Source of the DNA: Spirogloea muscicola
Taxonomy: Eukaryota > Streptophyta > Zygnematophyceae > Spirogloeales > Spirogloeaceae
Length of the DNA stretch: 64,000 bases
Direction: 5' to 3'
Assembly: GCA_009602725.1 (NCBI GenBank)
Contig: WELB01000131.1
Span: 65,191-129,190 of the forward strand
Shown piece by piece: positions 23,169 to 35,500 of this stretch. A program made the position numbers and the translations under genes. Under the pieces are notes generated by a model, which made no database searches, had not been told where the DNA came from, and worked only from the letters and a program-made list of their open reading frames with translations. Position 1 is the stretch's first letter. Each line of letters begins with the position of its first letter.

Positions 23169-24868
23169 TCACCAGAACTGCCTCTCATTTGTTGTTAAGA
23201 CCCAAATTCCAACCACGAAATTGGCGCACGAGTGTGCAAGAACACCATCTAAGAACCTCCCGCTACTTGCTGATGCCATCTGAAACATAAGCCCCGAAAC
23301 AGCTGCACTCTTCCACTCGGTCCCATGCAAGATGCCGAAAACGGCATTGGTGAGAAGCACAATTGGCCAATCCCATGCTTGGAAAGGCACATCTGTAAAG
23401 TGGTGGTATGCTTTGAGGCGTAATTTCAGCAGGGCTCGGTACATCCATGAGTGAAAGACTAACTCCTCCTCCAGCGGCACTGCACAATATTTGCAAAACA
23501 GCTCATCCTGCTGCATATATGCAGTTGCAACAGAGCTTCCTCACCTACAGATCCTGTTGCACAAAAGCCTGGTCACGAAGCATGCAGCTAAGGAATGCAG
23601 GAGCCTAGCAGATCAATACAGATCAGTAACTGACATTCACACCGGCGAAGCTAATGTGCAAACACCTGGTGAACTCGAGCAACTCAATAAGCAGCTGCTC
23701 TGACTCAGGCTGTTAAGGCCAGCCAAGCGTCTGTGAAGGAGTATTGCAGAAAAGCTGAATTGGAAGCTTGTTGTACCAGTAATGCATGATCCAACAAGGC
23801 GCATGATGTCCAGGGGGATGACCAGCTCTGACTTCCCCAGGTCCTTGTGGGGCCTCCAGGATGTGCGCATGGCTTCGCCAGCATTTTCATCGAGGATGAC
23901 TGTCAAGGCACCACCAGCCAGGCCAGCAATGAGAGGCAGAAACGTCCACGGGCCCTGCCACCATAGAGAACAACAGCTTCGAATAAGCACACGCGTTAGG
24001 CAAAGGTGGGGTGAGTCAATGGCGAGGTTGTTGCCTCCAAGCCCTACCCAGCCAGCATCCAGGTGAATAATTGGTTGTAACCGACACCCAGACAGCATCC
24101 AGTACCATGCGCAAGAGTCATAAATGACGAGCCCAGAGGTCAAAAGCAAGTAGTGCGAGTCATCATGTGCGAGGCAGCCTCTGGCCCCAGTCGCCAGGGC
24201 CTAAGTTTGCAGCCGCTGATGACATAGGGCACTGCAACCCACTGCCTCACACGTCGTAGGTGTCCATTGCTGTGGCACCAACATCTTAATTCCACATCCA
24301 TCCTATCTCACAAGTACACTGACTGAATGAAGGTGAAGATCCTTGCACCTGCTCAGAAGAGCTCCTCAGCTCGGGCAGGTATCTCCAGACTAAGAGAAGG
24401 TAAAGTAGTGCTGTGGCATAGCGCACAGCGTTGATAGGATATCTAATTATACGCATCGTGGGTGACTTCATAAGGTCATAGGAGAGAACTGCAAGGCCAG
24501 TGGAACCAGCGCAAACACTCAGTCAGTGCTCTGGCAAGAGGTCTGTAAGGGGGAGGACCAGCGCCAGCATGGTGGAGTACTGACTAAATTGAGCTTCTAC
24601 GAGCTCGTCTACGCAGCAGAAGAAGCCCACGCGCTCCGCTTCAAGAAGAGTTGCACCTTGGGGTGTCCGACATGCTGAATGGCTACTGCGCTGGTCGCTG
24701 GGAACAAGGTGCGCACCTCTAGGCCGCTCACCACCGTGGGTGGTGGGGCGGCGTGCCTGCGCCAGCGCTCTCCGCAGCGAGGTGTAGTGCATGTAATTGG
24801 CCGTGACGACCGAGAGAGTGAGGGGCAGGATGCGGAGAAGCACATCCGCGCCCGGGAAGGCGGCCATG
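23169..24868 (-). CDS. CPBP/CAAX-type intramembrane metalloprotease
   Basis: The last exon (23479-23169) holds the ABI/CPBP core: VPLEEELVFHSWMYR (the EExxxR motif with catalytic Glu pair), then NAVFGILHGTEWKSAA (motif 2 with His) and DGVLAHSCANFVVGIWVL (motif 3, His and Asn). The ending NERQFW matches the cyanobacterial-type group recalled as TIGR03008 (CAAX-protease-related). Upstream exons supported by frame and membrane character are 23954-23777 (ends DIMRLVGSCIT) and 24488-24349 (RIIRYPINAVRYATALLYLL). A first exon begins at 24868 (MAAFPGADVLLRILPLT) with a CACCATGG context. The stretches 24770-24489 and 24348-23955 probably hold one or two more exons that I could not fix. An upstream ATG at 25109, in frame but broken by the N at 24978, could add a transit peptide. 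Likely a thylakoid or envelope membrane protease; substrate unknown. Confidence 0.82.
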
Positions 24869-25218
24869 GTGACGGCCTTAGAGGTGAGGTGAGCCCTTGG
24901 AGGGGCAGGGGTCAGGGCTGCGGCTGGCTGCGGGGGCCCGCGCCGCGGAGCCGGCGGCGCAGGCGCGGGCGGCCCGCNGGCGGCCGGCCGCCGCCACGCG
25001 CAGGGCGTGGTCACGGGGGCGAGGTCCCGGAGCGGCCGCTCCGCGTCCGGGCTTCTGCCACCGCCGCTTGGCGAAGCCGCGACAGTAAGCAGCGCCAGAG
25101 AAGCGCGCATGAAACGAAAGAAGAACGCCAGTTGCTGATTTCCAAGACCAGTTGTGGAAGCCAGCCAGATGCGGACAGGTGTTCGTGACGGTGACATAGG
25201 GAGGCGAGGCCGAGCCAC

Positions 25219-25342
25219 TTCTATCGTTCAGTCCCCTCCGACCGCCATCAGCCGCCTCTTGGCTAGGTGGCCACGGCCCGATTCTATCGTTCGGACCCCC
25301 TCCAACCTGCATCAGCCGCCTCTCGGCTAGGTGGCCATGGCC
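25219..25342 (+). repeat. 63-bp tandem duplication at the start of the DNL zinc-finger gene
   Basis: 25219-25278 and 25282-25342 are two copies that differ at few positions; both run from ttctatcgttc to ggctaggtggcc. The second copy ends ggccATGGCC and supplies the start codon at 25337; copy 1 has ggccACGGCC there. It lies in the short divergent promoter shared with the CPBP gene. Confidence 0.85.
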
Positions 25343-26722
25343 ATGACAACCCCCGCCGCCGCCGCCGTCATCGGGGCCGCGTGCCTCGCCGCGGCCGCCC
25401 GACGCGGCGGAAGCGCGCGCGGGCCTGCCAGCGGCCCCGCCAGGCGCTTGCTGTCATGCGGAGGGGTGCAACGTGCCAGGGGCCGGCGGCTGTGCTGCAG
25501 AGCCAACGGATTGCGGTACCAGACTGTCGGAGTTGCTCACGTGGGCAGGTGCTCGGACGAAAGTCATGGCCAGGCCTTCGGAACGCTGGGCAGATGGCAG
25601 AACGCTCTGAATCTTGGCGTGTGGGCGATAAGAACGCGGTCCAGACGACTGCAACAAGTGCATTGCGGGTCTGACAGTGACACTTCCTCAGGTACTGCTG
25701 CATTGAGGATTGCTATGGGCGGTTCACCTCTCGCAGTCATGCACCTCGCCTGCGCTGTATATGCGAAGGGAAGAAGGCGTGGGCCAGCTTATCCTCGCTG
25801 GGATGCATATCCTTGTCAACCTTCTACACGCTATTCCACCCTCGTGCTGGCCACTGTTGCTGACCCCTGGGCAACAGCTCCCATGCAAATGTGCTGCTGT
25901 ATAGCTTGACAGCATTATCATCCTTTCCTGCGGTTCTCGTCCGCAGAGCAGAGCAGCACAAGTTCCTCATCGGAGAAATTCGGCCAGCCAGAGCAGCCAT
26001 CTGATGTTTCCTCAGTGCAGGTAAGCCAGGCTGGCTCTCTTAACAGCCAGAGCGTCAGGAAACCTTATAGCGAGTGTAGAGCCACAGACCTATCATCTTC
26101 TTCAAGACCTGACAAGCTTTCAGAGCAGATTGCTTCAGATATTACAGCTTGTACACAACTTGGATGTGTGAGAGGTGCTTACCCAGTCTGCGCAAGCTCA
26201 TCATGCAAATCAAAGGGGCCATCACCTCACGCTGTCGTGTTGCTGACTGTCCGGTTCTCTCACGGTCACGTACATGTATGATGTGGTACAGATGCAATTG
26301 GACATACCGCGTCGTAGTCTGCAGATTCAGTTTACATGTAATTCATGTGGCACAAGAACCACACGAATGTTAAACCCCACCGCTCTTATACGTGGGACAG
26401 TCTTTGTTCAGGTGAGAGCAGTTTATGGCTTCATAGTCTGAGTGGTATTGCTTGTGCATATATGGGTATGTATACGGTATACAGAATTGCAAATTTTATA
26501 AAAGTCAATGGATACAACGGGTTTATATCAAACTCCAGCATGTCAGCGGGTGAATCTGGCAGTCCTATAGGATGTACGTCAACAGCTCAATCTTCACTTC
26601 TCGGCTTGCCATGTCAGTGCCAAGGGTGTAAAGTCTATCATCAGCTGGTGGATAATCTTGGTCTCATCGAGGAATATGACCTCAGAGAGAATGTGCAAGA
26701 ACAGACAGGCACAGATGGATAG
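25337..26722 (+). CDS. DNL-type zinc-finger protein, plastid/mitochondrial Hsp70-escort (Zim17/HEP family)
   Basis: The exon 26292-26411 (40 codons) codes LDIPRRSLQIQFTCNSCGTR followed by TTRMLNPTALIRGTVFVQ; the last exon 26618-26722 codes CQGCKVYHQLVDNLGLIEEY and ends with TAG. The two CxxC pairs (CNSC, CQGC) and the VDNLGL signature define the DNL/Zim17 finger that keeps organellar Hsp70s soluble and stimulates them. The exon boundary falls exactly between FVQ and CQGC. An upstream exon, 25947-26020, codes a Ser/Gln-rich linker ending SDVSSVQ. Exon 1 starts at 25337 (MAMTTPAAAAVIG) with an Arg/Ala-rich transit-like leader. The join between exon 1 and 25947 is not resolved; a small exon ending near 25691 is possible. 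Confidence 0.88.
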
Positions 26723-27145
26723 ACTGCCAGACTTGCCTTTATTGTTTTCAGTGGGGACTTACATGCTTGCAAGCACGGCATGAGGGCATGCTTTTCCAGC
26801 TTGCAAAGTCAATGCTGCTAGGGCAATGGCAGGGCATGCAATTGATTTGGACAATTCAGGTGAGACTTTTTCTGTTTCCTTGTTTGACCGTCACGATCAA
26901 TAGATATGGGCACTAGCATAGCATCTTGCCAGCTAGGACAAGCATTACCCCACTTGCCACCCGAGCTGCATGATATGCATTGCATGTGGAGCCCCTTCAA
27001 CACTCCATACTTGCTTACCATGAACCCTGCGTCAGGACGAGACAATATAGTAATCAATGTCTGTGATGTTTGATGTGGCATGTGTAGACCTTATCAAGCA
27101 AGGAGCAGAATGGAACCGAATGCGAGATAAGGAAGACTGCATGGC
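26723..27145. other. Intergenic, convergent 3' ends
   Basis: No supported gene between the DNL-finger gene (+) and the coiled-coil gene (-). Confidence 0.35.
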
Positions 27146-28990
27146 TCACAAGTTGTCGAAGACGAAGTCCTGATTGTTGGCCACGGGTTTCACTGAAGTC
27201 AATTGTTGTGCCAGTCTGGACAGTCTCCCAGTTTCAGGTGGAACGACCTCTTTCGAGGCTTGGTTCCAAAGTTATGGCCCTGTACCATTTACGACCTCAT
27301 CAAGCGCCTCCTCCAGGAACTCCAGTCTTTCATTGTATAGCAACAGCAGATTCTCAATCTGGAGGTGGCACGCTGATGTCAGATCGCGTCTTTATCCTGT
27401 CTGAATCAATGGTACATAATCTCGGGAAGCATACACAAAGGACACCATGGCTATACAAGGCTTGTCTAATGAGAACACCTCATATGAACTGCTTAGGCTT
27501 GACTTAGGGTACCAGAGCAGACATGCTCGGATCAGGCATGACCTTGATGATCTGTGTCTCCAAGTGACATAATTTGACAGCATCGGATTGATTGTCCACC
27601 ATAACCTGGCTGCCAATTCCAGTCCCTTCAATTGCGGAGCTGGTGCCAAGCTCATAACTGGAGGTAAACGGACAAGATGAGGAGCATAGGCCCAGCTTGT
27701 GTTTAGCCGTCATGCAGGGCAAAATCAGCAGATACTTGGTAGATTGCAATACATACTGCTACAAATACATCAGACACGATTACAGCGACCACAAGCCAGG
27801 CAGTACCTCACAATCGCATGTGTTTCCAGGCATATATACCCTCTGCACACAAGCACATGCAGTACCCAGATCAGTGTAGTAATCGAGTAGTGCTTGACGA
27901 GCAAGGCAGGCATCACAGAACCCTTGGCGCTGCAATTCCTGGTTTGGACATGCCTGATGTACGCCGTAACATGCGCTCCATGTACTTTGGCAGAGGAGAA
28001 GCGCTTACTACTAAAGAGATGAGAGAGGAAAGACTTGCCGCATGCCATCCAGAGCGCTTGGTGTTGCTCTGTAGACACGGCCAATATTGCAGTTGCACCC
28101 CCGACACGAGACAATGGAGTAGGTGCTGTGCAGAATTCACAACTACAGCAAAATCAGACTCCCTGTTTAGAAGTGGTTGGCTTATTTCGAGGGGCCCAAA
28201 ATGACTGTGCTAGTAAAGACTAGGGACGTTCTAGCAAGCCTTTCCTGTGCTGAGCGCACCTGCCGGCATCCTTGCCAGAAGTTGACGTGCGCAGGTCATC
28301 TGGCACAATCTCCGCACAGGACACACCTAGAGCAACAAGTCGGCTTAGCACCAAGTCTGTCAGCTGCACCGCCAAAGAAAGATATCGGCAGCTGGCTTCT
28401 GTCTATGTTGGCAAATATTAGGACAAGTGCATGACTTCTACCAGACTCCAGCTCGTGAGGCTGGAGTGCAAGTAGCTGCCATTCAAGGCCACCAGGGCGC
28501 CTTTGAGGTTTGTAGTATCAAATCAAACGCTTGGTAGCATCTTGCTCTGGACGAGAAGTCTGAGAAGGATCGCCGGAGCCGGGTGTGGGAGTGCCGGTGG
28601 AGGAATGGGAGGGGACTGGGTGCGAGACAAGGGCCATTCTGTTGGTGACCACCTCGAACTGCGACAAGGTTGAGTACGGCATCGCTGCCAGCGATGAGCG
28701 TGGAGTCGCTGAGTGCGAGGTGGCACTGCTGGCACTAGAATACCAGCAGCGGTGGCTGGGGCGGCGGCGGCGGCGGAGGCGGCGGCGGTGGCAGCGGCGG
28801 CGGCGGCAGCGCGGGCACGTCGCGTCNGCGGCGGCGGCGGCGGCGGTAGCCGCGGCGGCCGCGGCGGCGGCACAAGTTGGTTGCAGAAGCATGCGGTCAG
28901 GGGGCATGAGGTGCGCAACTTGCCGGCTCGACCACAGCGGCGGGCCTCCTTGCGGGGCATGAGGACGCTGGCGGGCCGCTGCCCGTCGCT
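27146..28990 (-). CDS. Unrecognised protein with a coiled-coil segment, multi-exon
   Basis: I do not recognise the family. Coding character is clear in separate minus-strand exons: about 28390-28265 (LAVQLTDLVLSRLVALGVSC), about 28018-27920 (SASPLPKYMERMLRRTSGMS), about 27660-27510 (SSAIEGTGIGSQVMVDNQSD), about 27370-27310 (IENLLLLYNERLEFLEEALD, a likely coiled coil) and a last exon ending FVFDNL with the stop at 27148-27146. The matching plus-strand frames are broken. The 5' part may lie in the GC-rich stretch 28500-28990 with the N at 28827, where a minus frame rich in Ser/Pro/Thr (MPYSTLSQFEVV) is seen, but the joins are unproven. Divergent from the TMEM184 gene. Confidence 0.5.
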
Positions 28991-29031
28991 GCCGCCGCCG
29001 CTGCCGCCGCTGCCGCCGACGAAGCCGCCAA

Positions 29032-32000
29032 GATGTGGGACTACCGGCCGGCCTGCCGGGCCATTTGGTGAGCTCTCCCCCGCTGGAGACGGCCATCCGT
29101 GGACCGAACGGGCAAGCGCTCTGCACGGGTCGCGCAACCTGGTCACCGTTAGCCAGCCCAGCACGAGTGCACAGCAGAGAACTTGCGTGTGCTGCCAGAG
29201 TCATGAGGCGCCACCTCCTCCACATGCCTCATGCGTGCTTCGCTCACAGGGACGACGAGACCCTCGGGCGAGGCAGGCTCTTGGCACGCATCCACATGCA
29301 CATGCTATGTGACCAGAAAGCATGGACTGGCTGGCGTGTGCCCTCTGACCGCTGCTTTGCACGTCTGCCGTGACCAGGGTTGTCGTATGCACTCTGGCAC
29401 TCCTCTCCATCCCGGAGATAGTGTTTGTGATGAGGAGCCAACACCTCCGGACCAAGACCATTGCCTTGGTCGTCGCAGGTCTGTCGTTGTTGGAAGCTTT
29501 CTCTTGCCTGCGTCAGAGCTGTGGTCTTTGCTGCGGCAGTGCGCACGCTTGCCACAGGCGACTGGATCCGCAGTACCCCCTACTTCAAACAACCAACACT
29601 GGAGATGCATATGTTTCTGTGAATCGTGATGGCCCAGAGGTGATAATGGTCCCTGAGCTGCGCAATGGCATTGCGCTGCTGACGCTGTCCTTGTCTCCTG
29701 CAGGTATTTTTGTACTGATGGCATTGCCGATCACACTTTTTGAAATCATACAGCACCTAGAAAATTACACCCTCCCGCGAGAGCAGAAAAGGGTCATCCG
29801 CATCCTCTTGATGGTGCCCGTTTACGCTGTGGCTTCTTGGCTGTCCTTGTGCTTCAAGGACCTTGCCATCTACATAGACACTGTTCGCGAGTAAGCTACA
29901 GGGCGCCGTTTAGGACTCGTCTGACTTAATCTCGTCTTCTGTGCGTAAAACCGTGTGTAGTACGCATCTTTCTAGATAGACTTGCTATGCTTGGTCAACT
30001 GCCAACCCAAAGAGATAAGTGAAGGACCCCGCCAGGATTCTTGACACAGATGTCCGTCAAGCAATACACGAACTCAAGACTTGTCAGGTTCTGACTATGC
30101 ATGAGGGCCTCTGCCCAAAAAAGTTTCGGCTTGAGAGAGTGAAAGCCACAAGCCTGGTCTGCTTGAGCAAAGATAGAGGCTAAAACTTCCTGACACTTCA
30201 ATATCATCAAGAGCATCTCCTTTTCTGCAGCTTTAATTTCGTCTGATCATCGTGAAACGTAGTCTCTCAATGATAACGGGCTTACATGGCATCACTTTGC
30301 AGGTGCTATGAAGCCTACGTGATATATAGCTTCTTTGAGTACTTGCTGGCCTACATTGGAGGGGAGCATACGTTGGGCCAGCTTCTGGTGGACAAGCCCC
30401 AGATACAGCACATCTTCCCATTTGATTGGCTCCTGAAACCTTGGCCGATGGGCCCTACCTTTGTACGACGTTGCAAAGCCGGTGTCCACAACTACGTGAG
30501 TACCTCCCCCAAGGGAGCTGGTCTACAAGTATTGCCAGCACAATTGCAGGTCACAGGACCATTGAGGCGTCTTGTCCATCTCAGTGATAGGTTGCCCACT
30601 TGACTGTCGTGCAGGTGGTAGTCAGGCCTCTCACAACAATGATAGCCATGTGAGTATCCGCTCCTTGTGTTATGACAAGCAACTTGGAGATGGAAGGAGA
30701 CTGCCAGATGCTTTGCATGATAGTGGATGGCAAGTTCTGCATTCAGGGACAAAGGTCCTCTTGAATGTGGAAATATTCTCCATTTTCAGGTTCTGTGAAT
30801 GGGGAGGAGTTTATGGTGAAGGGGAGCTTGATTTCCACAAGTCATTCATCTACTTATCCTTCATAAACAACGCATCGCAGATTGTAAGCGCACCATGTAG
30901 ACCAGGTCTTGCAGCTTTGCATCAATTGCCTCATCAACAACATAAGCTATCTGAAACGGGATCCGGACTGCTTATTGGGGGGCTGACAGCTTGTCAGTCA
31001 CTTGCTATGAACCTGTGTTCTTTGAAACAAGTTGACTTACATCAAACTGCTGCAAGAGCATCAGCATTACTACATGTACTGGTCAACTGGGTTGGACAAT
31101 GATTTTATGCCTTCTTTGTTGGCTGCAGTGGGCAATCTACTGCCTTGTGATGTTTTACCACGCTGCTTACATACAGCTGCGACCTATGAGACCCTTCTCC
31201 AAGTTCTTGTGTGTCAAGGCAGTCGTCTTCTTTTCATTTTGGTACAACACAAGCACCAGCTAGCCTGTCTTTATTTCAATCGATACATGCAATATGTGCC
31301 AATATTGGGAGTCACTAAGTTGCTGAAACAACCCTGAATTAGTTGCAGTGTCCCCAATGCTTGTGAGCCCTTACCTTGAATGTTGGCCGCATTGGATTTC
31401 TTGTGCAGGCAAAGCATGCTGATTGCATTGTTGGTCAAGATTGGCATCATCCGGGTTGTTGACCCCAATGCTGATTATGATGTACGGTGGTATCCTTGTG
31501 TTTGCTGAGAAAATGTAGCGCTCTTCGAAGCTGCAGATAGGAGAGAGGCTTCCAACTGGCACTGGCGCTGGGCTGTCAGCTTTCTAGTCTCTAGAAATTT
31601 GCCAGCTATAGATCGTTGGCTACTGTACATTTGTTATGGTTTCTATGCTGGTTACATTTGTGGCGGACTCACTCCGTGTCTTTGCTGTCGTGGTCCTGCG
31701 CTGTCCGGCAGGTTGATGATCTATCAACAGGCATACAGGTGCACCCCGAACATGCGCTACTTTCATGTTGCCTTCAACTGCATGACGCGTATTCCGCTAC
31801 TGTTGAGCATATCGTTCGCACATGTTCTTCAACCTAGAGTTTCAATTAGACGAGTTCTGCAACAAGCTGATGTGATAAAGTCACTGTGAGCCAGATGTAG
31901 TTAGTAATTTCCTGGTTGAGATTAGGCTGAGGACTGATGTCAAGCATCCCCAAAATCATGCTGACTGAACCAGCCATCTGTCTACTTCCAGAACTTCCTC

Positions 32001-32686
32001 ATATGCATTGAGATGTTCATAGCTGCCATCGCGCATGCGTATGCTTTTTCTCCACAGGAGGTATACGGACATTCTAGCTCTCATCCCTTTTGTGTCAATT
32101 GTAGGAAACTAGTAATCTTTGATGGCTCTGATTATTTGGAAGAACGTCAGGGCTCAGGTGCAATTATCAGATTGGTTTGGTTCGCAATGCCAAGAGACTC
32201 ATGGATGTTGCTCTTGTGCAGTATGTGAACTCTTGTGGGGCCAAAGGCCCATTCTGGGACAGCGTACGTGACATGTTCGACATATCTGACATCACTACAG
32301 ACATGTACGGTCGAGTGTCTTCAACCACTTACGAGATCCATGACAGGTATTTAAGCTCGCCAACTCCACTTCAGTTCCAGGATGAGATGGTGCTATCTTG
32401 TACCCAGTGAGCTACTTCGTTGGCTTGTCTGCAGCACCACCTCAGAGGCCTGTTCAAAGCAGAATACGAGTATTAAGACCTCTCTTTCCTGTCTCTCAGC
32501 GTGACTAAGTTGGCCAACCAGGCCATTCATGTGGTGCCCCTGCCTCTTGGTGTAATGCCTGCCCCTCCTCCTGAAGGGGGCTTTGATCTGATCAGAAGCA
32601 GTCCGCGGAAACCGGCCATACCCCTGCCAGAGCTGGCTGCAGATTCCAACTCCTTGCTTGGAAATTCAGCAAGGAGCGACGTATAA
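29032..32686 (+). CDS. TMEM184/DUF300 (organic-solute-transporter alpha-like) membrane protein
   Basis: Exons 29704-29890, 30303-30495, 30615-30649, 30790-30883, 31129-31241, 31409-31481, 31712-31738, 31992-32060, 32222-32346 and 32500-32686 join in frame to a TAA at 32684-32686. Family signatures: [109 protein letters not shown]. Seven membrane helices are expected. The plant relative LAZ1 sits in the vacuolar membrane and affects cell death and brassinosteroid signalling; the algal role is unknown. Exon 31712-31738 is only 27 nt (VDDLSTGIQ). The first exon is unsure: the ATG at 29032 ([12 protein letters not shown]) is a candidate but its donor phase does not fit the 29704 exon directly, so another small exon is needed. 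The Pro-rich tail ([11 protein letters not shown]) is probably cytosolic. Confidence 0.88.
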
Positions 32687-33211
32687 ACTTCTTCATAGTT
32701 GGCTACTCACAACCTTAATCGTTCATTACTTTCCTTCCGAAATTCATGAAAGAGAAGCAGAAACACCTGCGGACAATTTTGGCCTGCTCTACTGATATAT
32801 TCAAGTGCATGTCAATGCTGTTAACTGGGAGCCTCGTTCAAAGCTCGGTCTGCAATAAAGTCCAAGAGAGAGAAGGCGTGGGACCTAGCACGTGCATTGA
32901 TGTGCTTGTTGTTTGGCAGAGCGTGCAGCTGTGGTTGATTGACAATGTCAAGCACTGAGCAAATGTCAGGATTTCGTTTAGAAGCAGCATTGCTATATTG
33001 TACAAATGTCTGTGCAGGGGATAGTCCCCATTGTTGCCATCCATTGTAGCCACTTGCTTTGCTAACATTGTGGCCCTTTTGGCCTTGTCCACTCATTATG
33101 AGCTGGCCTTTTGCAGCCACCGCCTCTTTCTTGAACGAGCTTCTTCTCCTGTAGTAAGGCTGTGACCTTGAGGTGCATAGTACCCCAGGAAGTAGTCTGT
33201 TTCATTCTATT
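32687..33211. other. Intergenic, convergent 3' ends
   Basis: No supported gene between TMEM184 (+) and MOG1 (-). Confidence 0.4.
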
Positions 33212-34884
33212 TCAAGTAGTGGAGTTGAAGAGGCTCCAATCAAGAATGCAGAAGCTCAGGAGAATGTTGCGGAGCACTTCAGATGCGGGCAGGCAGCCAG
33301 CTGCACTGGCAGAGGTTGTTGCACCAGCCCCCACGGTCTGTGCAACTTCACTACGCCCACTGTGCAGCAGAGCAGGTGTGCAAAGGAGCAGACAAGCACT
33401 TCTCAGGTGCGGGGCGCAAACACACAGGCAATCGATGGTGGTCACCTATGTGGCAAAGAGCAGGGCAAGGTCTCAGCCCCAGTAGCAGACTTGCACACCT
33501 GATGTGGAGAGGCTCGTAGACTGTAACAAGAACGTCCGTGTTGACGTTCTTGAGCCTGAGGACTGCCACGTGACACTGCCAAGCCGAAGTCCTGCTTAGC
33601 CGGAAGGGTTGGTGAAGGTCAAGGCGAGAGGAACCAAGGGGGATGCATCTGCCAATCACGTCACAAGAGATCGATGCCCTGCTAGCTCTACTCCCTCTTG
33701 ACTGGCTGTAGCTTGGGATTTATGGTATGGCCTTTGACCAGACCTCCAGAACAAATTTATACATAGCAGGCAACTTAATAGCGCCACCCCAACATGTGTG
33801 CTCACCTTCACAATGTTGGAGGCCTTGGGCCCTTGCTTGTACTTGGAGATAGCCTGCCGACAACGAGAATGACCAGCCGTGCTTCAGAGAAGAGAACCCA
33901 CTCAAGTCAGTGGCAGCCAGGAAGGGAGGCCGAGCAGGCTTGGCACAGCAAGGTCAGCGCCAAAGCCTGCTAGACACCGATACAGAAAATACTCTGCGAG
34001 TGTCTGCCATGAAAGGGCAGATTGGCAGGAGGCACATGACGGCACACCAGCGTGCCGACAGCCATGGACTTGGCGATGGCCGGGTCCATGAGTGGCACAT
34101 GCTCCGCTAGCAGCGGGCCTGAGGCCTCCAGCCCCTGTCGTCGCCCGCAAGGAGCAAATGGCAGTGGCAGGTCTACATGAGATGATTGCTGGGGCGACAT
34201 GAGTTCTGGCCGTCAGCCCCACACCGAGCAGCTCTCCAGCGTGCCTGCTGGGGGCCTCGAGAGACTGAGACGACAACTCAAGCGGCCGGCTGGACGGGCA
34301 CGAGTGCGCACGGTGCCGGCAACGGTGGCTTCCTGCTCGGTGGCCAGGTCCTCCAGGAACCACTCCGCGGCAGCGGCGTCGTCCACGTCGCGCTTGAGCT
34401 CCAGCAGCTCCACGATGACGCTCTCGTCGCGGGCGCCGTCGACGAAGACCTCCTGCACCCGCTCTGCCCCCCACAGGTGCGGCCTCAGCCCGCGGCGAAG
34501 TTGCATGGCGGCCGCACTGCCCGCGATGAGAGAAGGTCGCGCTGAGCGCATCTATTGAGACGACGGCCAATTCAAGCCAACATATTGCTCAGGCAAAAGC
34601 GAGCAGCTAGCGAGCGAGCGAGCGAGCAGGGGCCGGGTGGAGCGGCGCGGCGGGAGCGAGGGGCGTTGGCGGCGGACCTGGTTGTCGGGTACGTCGTGGG
34701 CGGCGCTCACGTCCTGGCGGCACGAGGCGCGGGCAGCGCAGCTCGGCGCAGCGTCAGGGGGGGGCCGCCGCTCCGGCGCGGGGGCCGGGCGCCGGGCGCC
34801 GGGGCGGGGTCTCACCTGGAAGCGAGCGGGGAAGGCGGCGCGCAGGGCGCCGCCGAAGAGCGCGCGGCTCGGCAGGGCCTCCAT
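33212..34884 (-). CDS. MOG1: MOG1 / Ran guanine-nucleotide release factor homologue
   Basis: Mog1/RanGRF binds nuclear Ran and takes part in nuclear import. Minus-strand exons: 34884-34816 (MEALPSRALFGGALRAAFPA), 34713-34678 (36 nt, DVSAAHDVPDNQ), 34452-~34310 (EVFVDGARDESVIVELLEL, then AAAAEWFLEDLATEQEA), 33853-33806 (48 nt, AISKYKQGPKASNIVK), 33575-33499 (VAVLRLKNVNTDVLVTVYEP) and 33305-33212 (SEVLRNILLSFCILDWSLFN). This is the standard order: RxLFGGA start, DVS-x-R/H-x-VPDNQEVF, SIIIELLEL, the LxNVxTD strand and a C-terminal ILDWxLF. The 3' end of exon 3, and perhaps one more exon before 33853, remain open. Intron 2 contains a short retroelement fragment and a (GAGC)n run. Confidence 0.9.
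34556..34630 (-). repeat. Retroelement 3'-UTR fragment and GAGC microsatellite inside a MOG1 intron
   Basis: 34567-34600 (ggccaattcaagccaacata and following) matches the hairpin-type element terminus seen at 35530-35565 and 60370-60410. A (GAGC)n run follows at about 34610-34628. Both lie in MOG1 intron 2. Confidence 0.65.
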
Positions 34885-34994
34885 GGCGGGCCTCTCAAGC
34901 TGACCAGCGGCGCCACAGGGTGCAGCACCTCCTGGAGGCTCGGTGCCTTGGGGTCGTGTCCTGCTACCGCATGCGCTTGTCTATGTCCCTACAG

Positions 34995-35365
34995 CGGTCC
35001 CAGGCGAGATGATGAGAAGTGGCCCTCCCAACGGGGGCAAGGGCTGTGAAAAGCCAGCCCGAAAAAGAGTTGGCAAACGTTCGAAGGGGCCAAATGATGG
35101 AGGGGCCTAAAAAGCAGCTACTAAGGGCGCCTGAAGATGCCATGTCAGAACGGGGGAGGATGGACCACTCAGCAGTTAACGAGTGAGGAGCCTCAAATCC
35201 GACAGACTAGCTGCCGGGAAACTATCCCCAGGCGATCGCTTCGCATCGCCGGGGCTGGTCGCGCCCTTGCAGCCGCCTCTGGCTTGCGCAGCGGGGTTGC
35301 TCTTCCTCCCCTCAGCTCATCTGACTTTCTACTGCTGACACAGGGGTACTAAGGGCGCCGCCCTG
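34995..35365. repeat. Head-on pair of retroelement 3' fragments
   Basis: 35010-35215 is a minus-strand hairpin-type end. 35225-35352 is a plus-strand tail fragment (RALAAASGLRSG ... LLLTQGY). Confidence 0.65.
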
Positions 35366-35500
35366 CCTGCCTAGCCTGTGGCTCCGTGTATGCATCTGGC
35401 AGGCCTTTCTACAGCTGATTTCTTCATATCAGCAGCCGCTTTCTTTTGATGGCGGGCGGCAGTGTTTGCGATGATTCTGGGGGCCAAAACGCGCAGCACT
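35366..35500. other. Spacer within the repeat cluster
   Basis: No gene or clear repeat match recognised. Confidence 0.3.

Noticed and set aside
28585-28962. Plus-strand frame with protein-like start (MGVPVEEWEGTG)
   Set aside because: Runs into a poly-Arg translation of (GGC)n. The opposite strand fits a 5' exon at least as well, so no gene is claimed on the plus strand.
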